Below are positions 53,815 to 62,453 of a DNA stretch of 64,000 nucleotides, piece after piece. A program made the position numbers and the translations under genes. Under the pieces are notes generated by a model that worked only from the letters and a program-made list of their open reading frames with translations, was not told where the DNA came from and made no database searches. Origin of the DNA: Pacificoceanicola sp049341065 (lineage in GTDB: Bacteria > Pseudomonadota > Alphaproteobacteria > Rhodobacterales > Rhodobacteraceae); assembly GCF_049341065.1 (NCBI RefSeq), contig NZ_JBMPIX010000003.1, forward strand, positions 403,883 to 467,882, written 5' to 3'. How positions within the stretch are numbered: position 1 is the first letter of the stretch; each line of letters starts with the position of its first letter.

Positions 53815-55125
53815 ATGACGACCGATGATTCCGGCATGAAACTGCCACGCTATGTCCAACGTCGCCCCTCGGGGCTTCTGCGCTACCAACGCAATGTCCC
53901 CAAGGCCCTCGTGACGCGGTTGGGACGCAGCCATATCTATCGCAATCTGGGTCACAGCTATGATGAGATGATCCGCAAGCTGCCCAAGGCGCACAGCGAG
54001 GTTGAAGCGCTGTTCAAGCGTACGGAGGCCGAGACCAGTCGGGACAGAACGCTGGCCATTGTTGAGGCCAACTTCGGGTCAGATGCGGCGCAGATGCTGT
54101 CAGCGGACGTGATCGACGAGAACCTGGAATACGCCCTCTGGGACCTGCATCAGCAGCTTGAGGACGAGGTAGACGAAGCGGTGATGGCCAATCTGGTCTC
54201 CGCCTCTTTGCCCGCCGAGAAAATCACCTTGGACAAGGCGTTTGAGCTTTACGCCGATTACAAGGACGCACAACAAAACAAGAAGTTGCAGAACTCTCTT
54301 CACAAAACGCGCGAGGATCTGAGGGCCGCAATCGGCGCGGTCAAGCTGAGCAAACTGCCACTGTCGGAGCTCAAGCGTGAGGATGCCCTGAAGTACCGGG
54401 ACAGTTTGTTGCAGCGGGTGTCACCGAATAGCGTCACGCGCTATATCAACATCGTCCGGGCGGTGGTGAACTTTGTGATCGACGAACGCGGTCTGATCAT
54501 GAAAAACCCCTTCCACAATCTGCGGGTAAAGGGCGCCGGGAACACCGCCACGGACCGCCTCTCTCTGACGCCAGAGGAGGCCCTGTCCGGTCTCCATGCC
54601 ATGGGTCCACGGAAAGACCTGAGGGCCATCTATGTGACACTCTGGGAGACAGGGGCACGCTTGGCGGAGATCACAGGACTGCAGGTGCAGGACGTCAATT
54701 TGCAAGACAGGTCGCTGCATATCCGCAGCAATGCCATTCGCGGCCTCAAGACAACCAGCAGCGCGCGGATTCTTCCGCTCTCGGACCGGGTCGTAGCGGC
54801 GCTGCAGGAGCTCAGGCAGGGCAAGGAGGAAGGCGATGCCATCTTTGAGCGCTACGGACGTCCGGGCGGCAATACGGCAGCGTCGGCACTGATGATGAAG
54901 CGCTTCCGCAAGGTGATCCCGGACCCGAAGAAGTCCCTGCACAGCCTGCGCCACAAGAAGAAAGACGATCTCAGGCGGGTTGGGTGCCCGGAGGAGATCA
55001 GCAAGGCAATTCTGGGTCACAGCAATGCCGAGGTGGCCGCGCGCTATGGCTCGGGCTACGGGCTGGACAGCCTGCGCGACTGGATGGACAAGGCCACCCA
55101 GGAGAAGCAGCTTGAGCGACAATAA
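53815..55125 (+). CDS. Tyrosine-type integrase beside tRNA-Asn
   Basis: From ATG 53815 the protein is 436 residues. The catalytic domain has Arg in ETGARLAEITGL, His-x-x-Arg in HSLRHKKKDDL, the second His in AILGHSNAEV and the Tyr in VAARYGSGYG. The N-terminal part resembles the integrases of the DUF6538/phage type (KLPRYVQRRPSGLLRYQRNVPKALV). The gene lies 130 bases after tRNA-Asn in the same direction, which is the usual place for an element that uses the tRNA 3' end as attB. The polymerase-like gene overlaps its 3' end. Confidence 0.93.
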   Translation: MTTDDSGMKLPRYVQRRPSGLLRYQRNVPKALVTRLGRSHIYRNLGHSYDEMIRKLPKAHSEVEALFKRTEAETSRDRTLAIVEANFGSDAAQMLSADVIDENLEYALWDLHQQLEDEVDEAVMANLVSASLPAEKITLDKAFELYADYKDAQQNKKLQNSLHKTREDLRAAIGAVKLSKLPLSELKREDALKYRDSLLQRVSPNSVTRYINIVRAVVNFVIDERGLIMKNPFHNLRVKGAGNTATDRLSLTPEEALSGLHAMGPRKDLRAIYVTLWETGARLAEITGLQVQDVNLQDRSLHIRSNAIRGLKTTSSARILPLSDRVVAALQELRQGKEEGDAIFERYGRPGGNTAASALMMKRFRKVIPDPKKSLHSLRHKKKDDLRRVGCPEEISKAILGHSNAEVAARYGSGYGLDSLRDWMDKATQEKQLERQ

Positions 55126-56404
55126 GACCCCTGCCCGTCCCTTTGATCCGCACCGGCGACCGGCCACGCCCGCCCTTCGGGATCTGGTGCAGGAGGTTAT
55201 GCAGCAACTCGAGGCATACGAGACGTGCCACGGCCTTCGGAAACGCAGGCGTTCGGTCCAAGCTCAGGCTACCCACGCCGAAACGGTCGCGGCCATTGTC
55301 TGCGATCTGATCTACCGCGAGCTTGAGCACCCCGGCGGCAGAGTGCACGTCAGCCAAAGCCATCAGGTGCTGCGCAAGGCGTCACGCTACAAGGGCAAGG
55401 CTATGGGTAAAACCCTGCCTGACGTGCTCAAGGTCCTGTCCGCCCCTGAGATGAACGTCATCCAGCTTGTGCCCGGAAAGCCCGGCTTCACCGGGAAAGA
55501 TGAGGGTTGGACCTTTACGGTCAAAGGCAAGCAGACGGTCATGACTGCGGGCAGCAAGCTTCTGTCGCGCATCGCGTCGTTTGGCATATCCTTTGCGGAT
55601 ATCGGGCGCTCGGAAGGTGAGGAAATCCTTCTCCTGCGCGGCGCCAAGGACCGGAATGACCGCCCCGGCCCGCTCGTTGAGTACACGGATACCGAGGAAA
55701 CCCTTCGACTGCGGCAAGACTTGAAGTGCATCAACGACTGGCTGCAACAGGCTGACATTGAATGCAATTATTCTAGTGTCAATTCCAAGGATCGCCGTCT
55801 GAGACGGATCTTCAACAACGCTGACTTCGGTCAGGGTGGCAGGCTTTACGGTGGCTTCTGGCAAGCCATGAGCGGCACAGAGCGCCTCAACAGCCTCTCG
55901 ATTGAGGACGACAGCTGCGCGGAGCTGGACTACGGACAGACCGGCCTCCTGCTACTCTACGCTCAGGATGGTGAGGAGCCCCCCAAAGGCGATCTCTATG
56001 ACCTGTCCGCCTACGGCATCCCGGAAACCTGTCGCCCCGGTGTGAAGAAAGTCCTCCAGGCTGCAATCAACGCCAGCAAGCCGCTGGACCGCTTGCCCCA
56101 AGGCAGCCGAAAAACCATCCCAAAGCGGATCACTCTGACAAGGCTGAAGGCGGCACTCCATCAACGGCACCCGGCCATCGCCCATCGCTTTGGCACCGGG
56201 GTCGGACTGACGCTGATGCGCAAAGAGGCCGATATCCTCGTGGACGTCTTGTTGGCCCTGAAGGACAGAAACATCACAGCCCTTCCCGTTCATGACGCTG
56301 TTCTCGTCAACGGAAACCATGATCAAGACGCGCAGGAGGTGATGATCCAGGTGTTCCGGAAACACACCGGGTTGGTGCCCGATGTCTCTATCACCTACCC
56401 TTAG
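55112..56404 (+). CDS. Compact protein with family A DNA polymerase motifs
   Basis: From a TTG at 55112 (GGAG seven bases upstream, overlapping the integrase by 14 bases) the protein has 430 residues. Three motifs fit the family A polymerase palm and fingers: motif A ELDYGQT with Asp273, a motif-B-like RPGVK (Arg308, Lys312), and motif C LPVHDAVLV with His394-Asp395. The region before motif A (RLYGGFWQAM) also matches polymerase-like proteins of mobile elements. It is about half the size of DNA polymerase I and no exonuclease domain is visible. It is probably the element's replication protein or a repair-type polymerase. An ATG-based start at 54980 would lie out of phase inside the integrase. 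Confidence 0.6.
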   Translation: MSDNKTPARPFDPHRRPATPALRDLVQEVMQQLEAYETCHGLRKRRRSVQAQATHAETVAAIVCDLIYRELEHPGGRVHVSQSHQVLRKASRYKGKAMGKTLPDVLKVLSAPEMNVIQLVPGKPGFTGKDEGWTFTVKGKQTVMTAGSKLLSRIASFGISFADIGRSEGEEILLLRGAKDRNDRPGPLVEYTDTEETLRLRQDLKCINDWLQQADIECNYSSVNSKDRRLRRIFNNADFGQGGRLYGGFWQAMSGTERLNSLSIEDDSCAELDYGQTGLLLLYAQDGEEPPKGDLYDLSAYGIPETCRPGVKKVLQAAINASKPLDRLPQGSRKTIPKRITLTRLKAALHQRHPAIAHRFGTGVGLTLMRKEADILVDVLLALKDRNITALPVHDAVLVNGNHDQDAQEVMIQVFRKHTGLVPDVSITYP

Positions 56405-56677
56405 AGATAACCATTAAGATACTGATTATTATAAATAATGATAAAGATGATCATGATCTTTAGGCCCCCTATTTATACCACCCCTCATTAATGGGACCCG
56501 TAGGGAAGGATCGGGCGCAGGCGGCCTAGCGCTGCCGGTCACGAGAAATACGTGCAACGACCGCTCCCAGCCCAAAGCTGTCCGTCATGTTGCGCAGTAA
56601 ATCTAAGCTACGCGGACGAACCTGACATTGGCTTAGCAGGGCCATGTGACCGCATCGGTGAAACTTAACTCGATTAT
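56405..56677. other. AT-rich region after the polymerase-like gene
   Basis: This 270-base gap separates two convergent genes. The first 90 bases are strongly AT-rich and contain a 6-bp inverted repeat around a 7-base centre (56443-56461) and a GATCATGATC palindrome. It could be a terminator, a replication origin for the element, or simple junk. The later part is GC-rich and shares the phrase CGCTCCCAGCCCA with 58068-58080. Confidence 0.4.
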
Positions 56678-57709
56678 TTAATCTCTATGAGCCAGTTCGA
56701 ACGCGCGTTCGTTCGTTGCATCGTTGATATATCCAGATAGTTCATGAAGCACTTGGTCGGTGTCATCTTCGCCCCAATTGTCACACATCTTAGCATGAGG
56801 GTTTGCCAAACCAGCGACCCAAGCTTCACTCAAGTTTTTGCATGATAAGATTAATCCCTGCGCTGGATGACTTGCTTCGCCTGAAAACAAGCCGTCAACA
56901 GACAGCAAACCTCCGACGTTTCCTTTACCTTCAAACTCGTAAGGATCGAGGATCAACATACCAATTGTCCCAAAGGTAGCCATCCAAACACAGCCGGTCA
57001 TACAGCAATAATCTTCATATATTTTTTCAGTGTAGTAAGGCGTTATAGAGTTCTTGCCACCAGGAATTATTAGCTTGTTGACGATTGCGTATCCAAATGT
57101 GGGTCCCTCGTTAAACTGGCTGGACTTAAATGCTCCGCGCAATTTTTTTGAAATAGTTTCAGATGCCTGTTTGTGTGGTGAGTGGCCCGTGATCTCTTTG
57201 AATTTTCGGTAAGGAGCCGTTTCACTTATCCCGAATGCGACTTTTTTCCCTTCTGCGATTTGCCTATCAATGTCGATCTGTGACTCGAGGGCTCCTTCTT
57301 GAAGTTCAGACAATCGAAACTCGCCATCAACGATCTCTAAAGATTTAACTTCGACAAAAAACTTTTTTCCTTCACGCGTGTGGCATTCAAAATCTGGCGT
57401 TGCAACGCCCTGTCTCGTAGGCAGTCGTCGGGTCTTGAATTTGCTTGACAGATGAGAGTATGCAACGGCTTCGCCAAATATTTCATATGCTTGCGCTGAG
57501 GCGGTTGTATCTTGTATGCCGCGTTTTTTTGACAGCCTGTCCTTAAATTCTCCTAAAATTTTACGAAGGTCTTCGTCATCCGAGGCCTGCCGCTCCAACC
57601 CCTGGAGAAGAACTGAGTCTATCGAATCCAGACTGTAGTCGGATGATGTCCCTAAAAGTTCTCGTTTGCGCTTCAGGAAGACCGCAAATGCTGTGGCTTC
57701 TTCTGTCAT
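56678..57709 (-). CDS. Hypothetical protein with PD-(D/E)XK-like nuclease motif
   Basis: From ATG 57709 the protein is 343 residues, without signal or membrane segments. Residues about 100-125 read GVATPDFECHTREGKKFFVEVKSL, the Asp106...Glu120-x-Lys122 core of PD-(D/E)XK nucleases, with Glu80 as possible fourth residue. The rest is unknown, including a C-terminal region (about 220-340) with several Cys. Base composition is much lower in GC than the neighbouring genes, so it is probably recently acquired. It sits next to an HNH gene, which suggests a defence or conflict role. Confidence 0.6.
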   Translation of the reverse strand: MTEEATAFAVFLKRKRELLGTSSDYSLDSIDSVLLQGLERQASDDEDLRKILGEFKDRLSKKRGIQDTTASAQAYEIFGEAVAYSHLSSKFKTRRLPTRQGVATPDFECHTREGKKFFVEVKSLEIVDGEFRLSELQEGALESQIDIDRQIAEGKKVAFGISETAPYRKFKEITGHSPHKQASETISKKLRGAFKSSQFNEGPTFGYAIVNKLIIPGGKNSITPYYTEKIYEDYCCMTGCVWMATFGTIGMLILDPYEFEGKGNVGGLLSVDGLFSGEASHPAQGLILSCKNLSEAWVAGLANPHAKMCDNWGEDDTDQVLHELSGYINDATNERAFELAHRD

Positions 57710-58233
57710 TTTAGATCTCGATACACACTCTGATTTTGCGGATGAAATTGTTCGCGGACTTATACACCTTTGAGCCAAAAGGATCAAACTGCAAGGGGCA
57801 GAAGGGTTTAAACATTTTAGATTTTTTTATTCGAGGCCGGAAACTGGATATTATAACCCGTGGCAGAATTCTGATAAGCTGTGCTCAAACTTTCATCCGC
57901 CGCGCAAATCGCGTCTCGTGGTTGACCGGCAGGCGCCTTTCCACCTCCTACACTAACACCTAACCTTCATAACATGGGTAGTATAGCATTCCCGACCGGC
58001 AGGTTCGACGGCACGAACGGCAACTACCTGCGCAAAGCTACCGTTGCGCCTAATCACTGCGAAGGGCGCTCCCAGCCCACAAGAGACATTCGACCAAAAG
58101 CATGTCGCAGGTTCCGCTTGTGCAGGCAGGGCGGGAAGCCGATTTTCCCTTCTCGCCTTGCCCATTTTTGTAGCACGGAGGCAGGTTTCGTTGTCTGCAA
58201 CTACAGCATAGACGAAGTATGACTTCTAATCGA
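57710..58233. other. Intergenic region between two minus-strand nuclease genes
   Basis: About 520 bases without a convincing gene. Open frames on both strands are short and lack ribosome-binding sites. The GC-rich part from about 57960 to 58160 contrasts with the AT-rich genes on both sides and shares a short phrase with 56550-56570, so it may be degenerate host-type spacer DNA. Confidence 0.4.
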
Positions 58234-59076
58234 TTAGGTGAACACCCAACGCCAGTGATCAACAGCGTAATTCGGTGGAGTATCTGGTATTCGAAAGGCA
58301 GCTCGGGGTACAGTTCCTTCGCTTGCGAAAAAGCCTGATCGCCTATTATACTTTTCACAAAAATCATAGTTATGTTGAACTTTGCTAATGTTGCCGTTAG
58401 ACAACAGTATTTCACTACCCTTATGAGAAACTTTTACTGCACCGGAACTTCCAACCATAACTTGTTTCAGAATAGAGAAGTCCCCGCCTTTCAACTCCCA
58501 ATGAGAGTATATTTTCCTGGGTCCCATGCTGATCTTTAAATTAGGCCCCTTCAAAGTTGCATCCCAAATGTTCGTATCTAAAATCTCCAATACATTCTCT
58601 CTTAAAACCAAGGCGGGGGCACCCAACTTGTTTGGAAAAGTACCCGAAAAAACTGGAAGGCCCTCTGCCATAGCAACCCCGAACCAGCAGTTTTCTCCGA
58701 GTTCAACAATCGACAGCGGATAGCGATCATTTTCTGTGACAACGCAAGAGTTATCTCCAAACCTTATTTGATGACTGTGCTTTAGAATAAATCTATAGCT
58801 TGGATGGTTCCGGCCTCGCTTACAAAAAGGGGTTATTTGAGCTGATTTCACTTGGCCTTTTGAAATTCGACCAGCTGTCACTTCTTGGTGATGACTTGCA
58901 CACAGCAATACCAAATTTGCAACTTCATGCGCCTTCACTTCAGAAAAAGGAACTATGTGCTCGTACTGAACGATCATGTCTCCACAGAAAACGCACCCAA
59001 ATCCACAATTTTGCCTAACCTGTCTCTGTATTGGTTGAGGTATGTTTCTATTTGAGAGCGTAGGTTTATTGATCAC
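58234..59076 (-). CDS. HNH-family endonuclease
   Basis: The 280-residue protein has an N-terminal HNH fold: CGFGCVFCG (zinc Cys pair), EHIVPF with the catalytic His, and LVLLCASHHQEV with the late His pair. The C-terminal 190 residues are beta-rich and not recognised, possibly a sensor or target-binding part. Low GC and AT-rich codons mark it as accessory DNA. It is on the minus strand like the PD-(D/E)XK-like gene 520 bases downstream, and both could belong to one defence cargo. Confidence 0.85.
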   Translation of the reverse strand: MINKPTLSNRNIPQPIQRQVRQNCGFGCVFCGDMIVQYEHIVPFSEVKAHEVANLVLLCASHHQEVTAGRISKGQVKSAQITPFCKRGRNHPSYRFILKHSHQIRFGDNSCVVTENDRYPLSIVELGENCWFGVAMAEGLPVFSGTFPNKLGAPALVLRENVLEILDTNIWDATLKGPNLKISMGPRKIYSHWELKGGDFSILKQVMVGSSGAVKVSHKGSEILLSNGNISKVQHNYDFCEKYNRRSGFFASEGTVPRAAFRIPDTPPNYAVDHWRWVFT

Positions 59077-59428
59077 TTCGCCACCTCCAATGCATCATCC
59101 ATCTTTCCTTTTATTTATTTTGTAACATTTTCCCGCATCTGGTCAAACTCATGAAACCTGAAATTCCAAACTTTGATGTCACCACTTTGCTTGCTCCGGT
59201 GGATCGCTGCAAATCACACGAATTGGGGATTACGGCTGCCCACGTTTCGAGGGCCGAGGAAAACAGGTAACTTTGCAAAGCCCGCTCACTGCGCGTTGCT
59301 GACGCTCGCAGCCGTCAAAGTGAACGGCAAGTGACAGCTCTTCTATGACATTCCTGCAAGACGCAACATGACGCAGGCACCGACACGAAGGACGGAAAGC
59401 GGTTCCACACACTAAGACGTTCGGGCTG
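59077..59428. other. Intergenic region, no gene recognised
   Basis: About 350 bases between the HNH gene and the regulator-like gene, both on the minus strand. A short minus-strand frame in it has no ribosome-binding site. The left 120 bases are AT-rich and may hold the HNH promoter. Confidence 0.4.
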
Positions 59429-60013
59429 TTATTGCGCCTGATAATGCTCCCAGACAGCTTCCATATGGCGGCCAATAACGGCATCGAGATCGTCTTCATC
59501 ATAAAGGTCAGGGTCGTCGTAGTCGTCACTCATCCCTTCGATCAGGGTAATATACCCAGGACCAGGAGACGTGGGCTCAGGCCCTTTACGATGCACCAAG
59601 GAAGACAGGAGGATGCCGTCCTCCTCATAGCTCTCTCTTGAAATCTTCCCCAGAATAGCTCCGATTTTCGCGCGATCAGGCGGGCTTTTCCAGTTCATAT
59701 CCGCCATCTCCATCAACTCTCCGTAAAAGATTGTCGATCCATTCCTCGCAACACGCTCCAGCCCCTTGATAATTAAGGCCTTTCTCTGGATCCCCTTGTC
59801 AACCAGATCATGAACGTAATCAGCTGATATATAACGGTTTTTCCCTATTGAGATGACCGCAACATCTCCCTTTTTGACCTTCTTCGAGATCGCATTTGAG
59901 CTTTCGCCCAAGACCTCTGCGGCCAAGGAATTTGGCATGATCGCCACAGGCAATCCTTTCGTTAGGGCCTTCAACCACGCTGCAGTGTCGTCAAACTCTT
60001 TTGTGATTTGCAT
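59429..60013 (-). CDS. Probable small DNA-binding regulator, 194 residues
   Basis: ATG 60013 has AGGAG eight bases upstream; the longer frame to 60232 has no such site. Residues about 15-65 (VAIMPNSLAAEVLGESSNAISKKVKKGDVAVISIGKNRYISADYV) look like a helix-turn-helix with a wing, of the kind that binds DNA. The middle part (GSTIFYGELMEMADMNW...AKIGAILGKISRESYEEDGILLSSLVHRKGP) resembles a small domain seen in several phage and restriction-linked proteins. A palindrome lies 70 bases upstream. No close family is recognised. Confidence 0.6.
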   Translation of the reverse strand: MQITKEFDDTAAWLKALTKGLPVAIMPNSLAAEVLGESSNAISKKVKKGDVAVISIGKNRYISADYVHDLVDKGIQRKALIIKGLERVARNGSTIFYGELMEMADMNWKSPPDRAKIGAILGKISRESYEEDGILLSSLVHRKGPEPTSPGPGYITLIEGMSDDYDDPDLYDEDDLDAVIGRHMEAVWEHYQAQ

Positions 60014-60438
60014 TCTTTTAACTCCTACACACAGCCTAAATGGGATAATTAGCAGCTGCCGCAATTGCAGTAGCTGAAATTTATGACACTGTAAATAGGT
60101 GTCACACGCTCCGCCCATTAGGCCTTTTGGGCGTTGGCAATGTCGTGACTGGACGAGCTGTGGGCTTCTCAGGAACTGGTTGCACCGTCTTTGCCGGTTT
60201 GTGAGGCTGCATTTCACCCCCCCGATCTTCATGCATTTGCACCTCCTGACGACCCTTCGCGCGGAAACTTTTGCCGATAGCGTCGGAAGACTAAGGCATG
60301 CCCGCTTCCTGCACTTAGGTGCCGTTCATGAATGGCGCAGCGTCGGTCCCGAAGCCGTGGTTACAACCAAATCTGCTCGCCCAAAAAACTGAGAAACTTC
60401 GGGCATCTATACAAACAAACCATCATGGAGATGTATAG
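60014..60438. other. Divergent regulatory region
   Basis: This 425-base stretch separates the regulator-like gene (minus) from the two tiny genes (plus). It contains the palindromic operator candidate at 60084-60104 and the start-codon hairpin at 60404-60441. I find no gene in between; short plus-strand frames lack a ribosome-binding site. Confidence 0.5.
60084..60104. promoter_or_regulatory. Palindromic operator candidate
   Basis: TGACAC (60084-60089) and GTGTCA (60099-60104) are perfect inverted arms with a nine-base centre. On the minus strand the element overlaps a plausible promoter for the regulator-like gene that starts at 60013. Autoregulation by that protein is a reasonable guess. 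Confidence 0.45.
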
Positions 60439-60441
60439 ATG
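60404..60441 (+). promoter_or_regulatory. Hairpin covering the start codon of the next gene
   Basis: CATCTATACA (60404-60413) is a perfect 10-bp inverted complement of TGTATAGATG (60432-60441). The right arm ends in the ATG of the downstream gene and the 18-base loop holds its GGAG ribosome-binding site. In RNA this would occlude the start codon, and in DNA it could be an operator. Confidence 0.6.
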
Positions 60442-60669
60442 TCTGTAACCTTCACGCTGCTTCTGGCGGCTGGGGTTGGCTTTCGGCTGACCACGGCTTG
60501 GGCGCTTCGGCGTCGTTTCGCGGTTGGCCTTTCGGTGCCTCCGATGCTGGCCAGCCTGCTCGTTGTCCTGTCCGCCTTGCCGGACTGGTTAAAGCCGCTG
60601 CCGTTCCCCTTTCCCTTCGCCTTCACTTTGGGGGCTCTGCTCCCCGACGTCCTGTTCCGGAGGGTCTAG
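60439..60669 (+). CDS. Small hydrophobic protein, 76 residues
   Basis: The ATG has GGAG eight bases upstream and lies in a hairpin. The protein has two possible membrane segments (TLLLAAGVGFRLTTAWAL and LSVPPMLASLLVVLSAL) and a Pro/Phe-rich tail. No family is recognised. Its ribosome-binding site and tight spacing to the next tiny gene support a real gene. It could be a small membrane toxin or holin-like protein, but there is no evidence beyond size and hydrophobicity. Confidence 0.5.
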   Translation: MSVTFTLLLAAGVGFRLTTAWALRRRFAVGLSVPPMLASLLVVLSALPDWLKPLPFPFPFAFTLGALLPDVLFRRV

Positions 60670-60671
60670 GC

Positions 60672-60863
60672 ATGCACAACACACCAAACCTTAAGCCTGG
60701 AATGCTGGTCGTCCTGCGGGCCTTTGATGACATCCCGGAGCACACCTTCGAGATCGACGAGGTCTTTGACGACTGTGTCAGCGGCTATTCCAGAACCGGC
60801 CCACTTGCCGGGGACTACGGCGAGCCTGACTTCACGATGATCCTGAGGGTCATCCGGGATTGA
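60672..60863 (+). CDS. Small hypothetical protein, 63 residues
   Basis: ATG 60672 has GGAGGG seven bases upstream, overlapping the end of the previous gene by position (two bases after its stop). The protein is acidic and soluble (IPEHTFEIDEVFDDCVSGYS) with a possible small beta fold (GMLVVLRAFDD, FTMILRVIRD). No family is recognised. Same operon as the 76-residue gene. Confidence 0.55.
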   Translation: MHNTPNLKPGMLVVLRAFDDIPEHTFEIDEVFDDCVSGYSRTGPLAGDYGEPDFTMILRVIRD

Positions 60864-60971
60864 CCCCGGAGAACGGCAAGGAACGTCCTTAATGAAGTAA
60901 CTGGCTGTTCCCAATCACAAATTCCACAATCACCACCCAAACGGGGGCGAATGCCCCCGAAAGGAGGACCT

Positions 60972-62204
60972 ATGTCCGCTCAAATCAAGTACGCCTACAA
61001 ACACCGCCAAACCTGGCTGTACCGCCGGAACTACCCCAAGGACCTGCAGCCGATCCTCGGGCAAGCGCTCAAGCAATCGCTTCGGACTGGTGACGCCCGC
61101 GTGGCCAAGGCGCGGGTAGCTGAGGCCAACACGGCTTATGATCAGATAATCGCGGCGGCTGACCAGCAGATCAAGGGCACGAGCGCCGAGAGCATTGTCC
61201 AGGCACCCTGCGCTCGGTTTCGGCGGATCAGGCTGTCTGGTCGGGAAACCGTCGCTGAACTCGCCAAAACCTATCTTGGAGTTCGCGCCAAGGGCCTGCA
61301 GCCCAGCACCTACAAGGCGGTTCGCTATGGTCTGGGACTGTTTGTGTCCGTGTTTGGATCCCGGCAGATCGCCAGTCTGGATTCTCGGGACGGAGCTGAC
61401 TATCTGCAACGGATATCCCTGTTGTGCCCCAACGTCGCCAAAGCGGCAGGCGCCAAGGGAGACAGCCTGACGCAACTGATCAAACGCTCGCAAGCAACCA
61501 GTCAGCGGATCACGCCTCAGACCCAGCAACGGATCTGGAAACAGGTGCGCCACTTCATGGATTGGTGTGTCGCCACGGGTCATCTGGAGCAGCATGACTT
61601 CGGCAGGCTGAACGTAGATCGCAAGCCTGAGGTTCTGAGCTACGCGGTGCCAACCGAGGCTGAGTTGACGGCTTTGATCAGCGCGAAGGAGCCGGTTATC
61701 ACCCCCCTGCTCTACCTGTGCCTGCTGACGGGTCTGCGCTCTGGAGAAGCTTGTGGCCTCATGGCGGACGATCTCACGACCAAGGGCAACCTCGGCGTCT
61801 TTGTCAACGTCCGGCCCAACAGCCAGCGCCTGCTAAAATCCAAAGCGGCAGAACGTGAGGTGCCCCTGCATGACCAGCTTTTGCCGATCGTCCAGGCTCT
61901 GCCCAGTCACGGGCCTTTGTTCCCCTCGGTCAACGCGGACAAAGTGACAAAGAGGTTCACGCGGCTGCGCGGCAGGCTGGGCCTGACTGGACCCGGCTTG
62001 GTGTTCCACTCGACCCGCAAGTGGTTCATCACCCAATGTGAGCGCACTGGTGTGCCAGAGCACTTTACCGCCAGCCTTGTCGGGCATCAGACTGCCCGGT
62101 CGGAAAACAAGCTCACCTACGGGCTCTATTCCGCCGGGATCAGTGACAGTCAGAAACGCCAGATCGTTGATCAGGTGAGGTTGCCCGAAAGCTGTCTGCC
62201 ATGA
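60972..62204 (+). CDS. Tyrosine-type integrase (third in the window)
   Basis: ATG 60972 has AAAGGAGGACCT directly upstream, an excellent ribosome-binding site. The 410-residue recombinase has Arg in LTGLRSGEACGL, the His-x-x-Arg box HSTRKWFITQC, the second His in LVGHQTARS and the Tyr in LTYGLYSAG. The N-terminus (YKHRQTWLYRRNYPKDLQPILGQALKQSL) has the DUF6538-like start of integrases from tRNA-targeting elements. Its codon use is as GC-rich as the host. A small gene overlaps its stop by four bases. Confidence 0.92.
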   Translation: MSAQIKYAYKHRQTWLYRRNYPKDLQPILGQALKQSLRTGDARVAKARVAEANTAYDQIIAAADQQIKGTSAESIVQAPCARFRRIRLSGRETVAELAKTYLGVRAKGLQPSTYKAVRYGLGLFVSVFGSRQIASLDSRDGADYLQRISLLCPNVAKAAGAKGDSLTQLIKRSQATSQRITPQTQQRIWKQVRHFMDWCVATGHLEQHDFGRLNVDRKPEVLSYAVPTEAELTALISAKEPVITPLLYLCLLTGLRSGEACGLMADDLTTKGNLGVFVNVRPNSQRLLKSKAAEREVPLHDQLLPIVQALPSHGPLFPSVNADKVTKRFTRLRGRLGLTGPGLVFHSTRKWFITQCERTGVPEHFTASLVGHQTARSENKLTYGLYSAGISDSQKRQIVDQVRLPESCLP

Positions 62205-62386
62205 CTGCCGACGGACCGATCCCCGACATCGACGCCTTTGAGGAGCGCGCAGCCATCATCGAGTACGATGGCAAGCTGCCCAGAAAGAAGGCCGAAGACC
62301 TAGCTGCGCAGGCCCAAGGGTTTCGGAACGCCGAGCACTACTGGCAATGGTTGGCCGACTACGTCCTGACCAGACGGTACCATTAA
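62201..62386 (+). CDS. Small hypothetical protein coupled to the integrase
   Basis: The 61-residue protein starts inside the integrase stop (ATGA). It is acidic at the start (DIDAFEERAAIIEYDG) and has a helix EDLAAQAQGFRNAEHYWQWLADYV that could bind protein or DNA. Size and coupling are like those of small directionality or accessory factors, but no family is recognised. A terminator follows. Confidence 0.6.
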   Translation: MTADGPIPDIDAFEERAAIIEYDGKLPRKKAEDLAAQAQGFRNAEHYWQWLADYVLTRRYH

Positions 62387-62400
62387 CCCAAGAAACTCGC

Positions 62401-62453
62401 CCCGTCCGGTGCTCCTTCGTGGAGTATCGGGCGGGCTATGAGATTTTTTTTTT
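62401..62453 (+). terminator. Intrinsic terminator after the integrase operon
   Basis: An imperfect stem of about 15 bp (62401-62415 with 62420-62434, loop TTCGT region) is followed by a run of ten T at 62444-62453. It lies 15 bases after the stop of the small gene and should end the integrase transcript. Confidence 0.75.
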
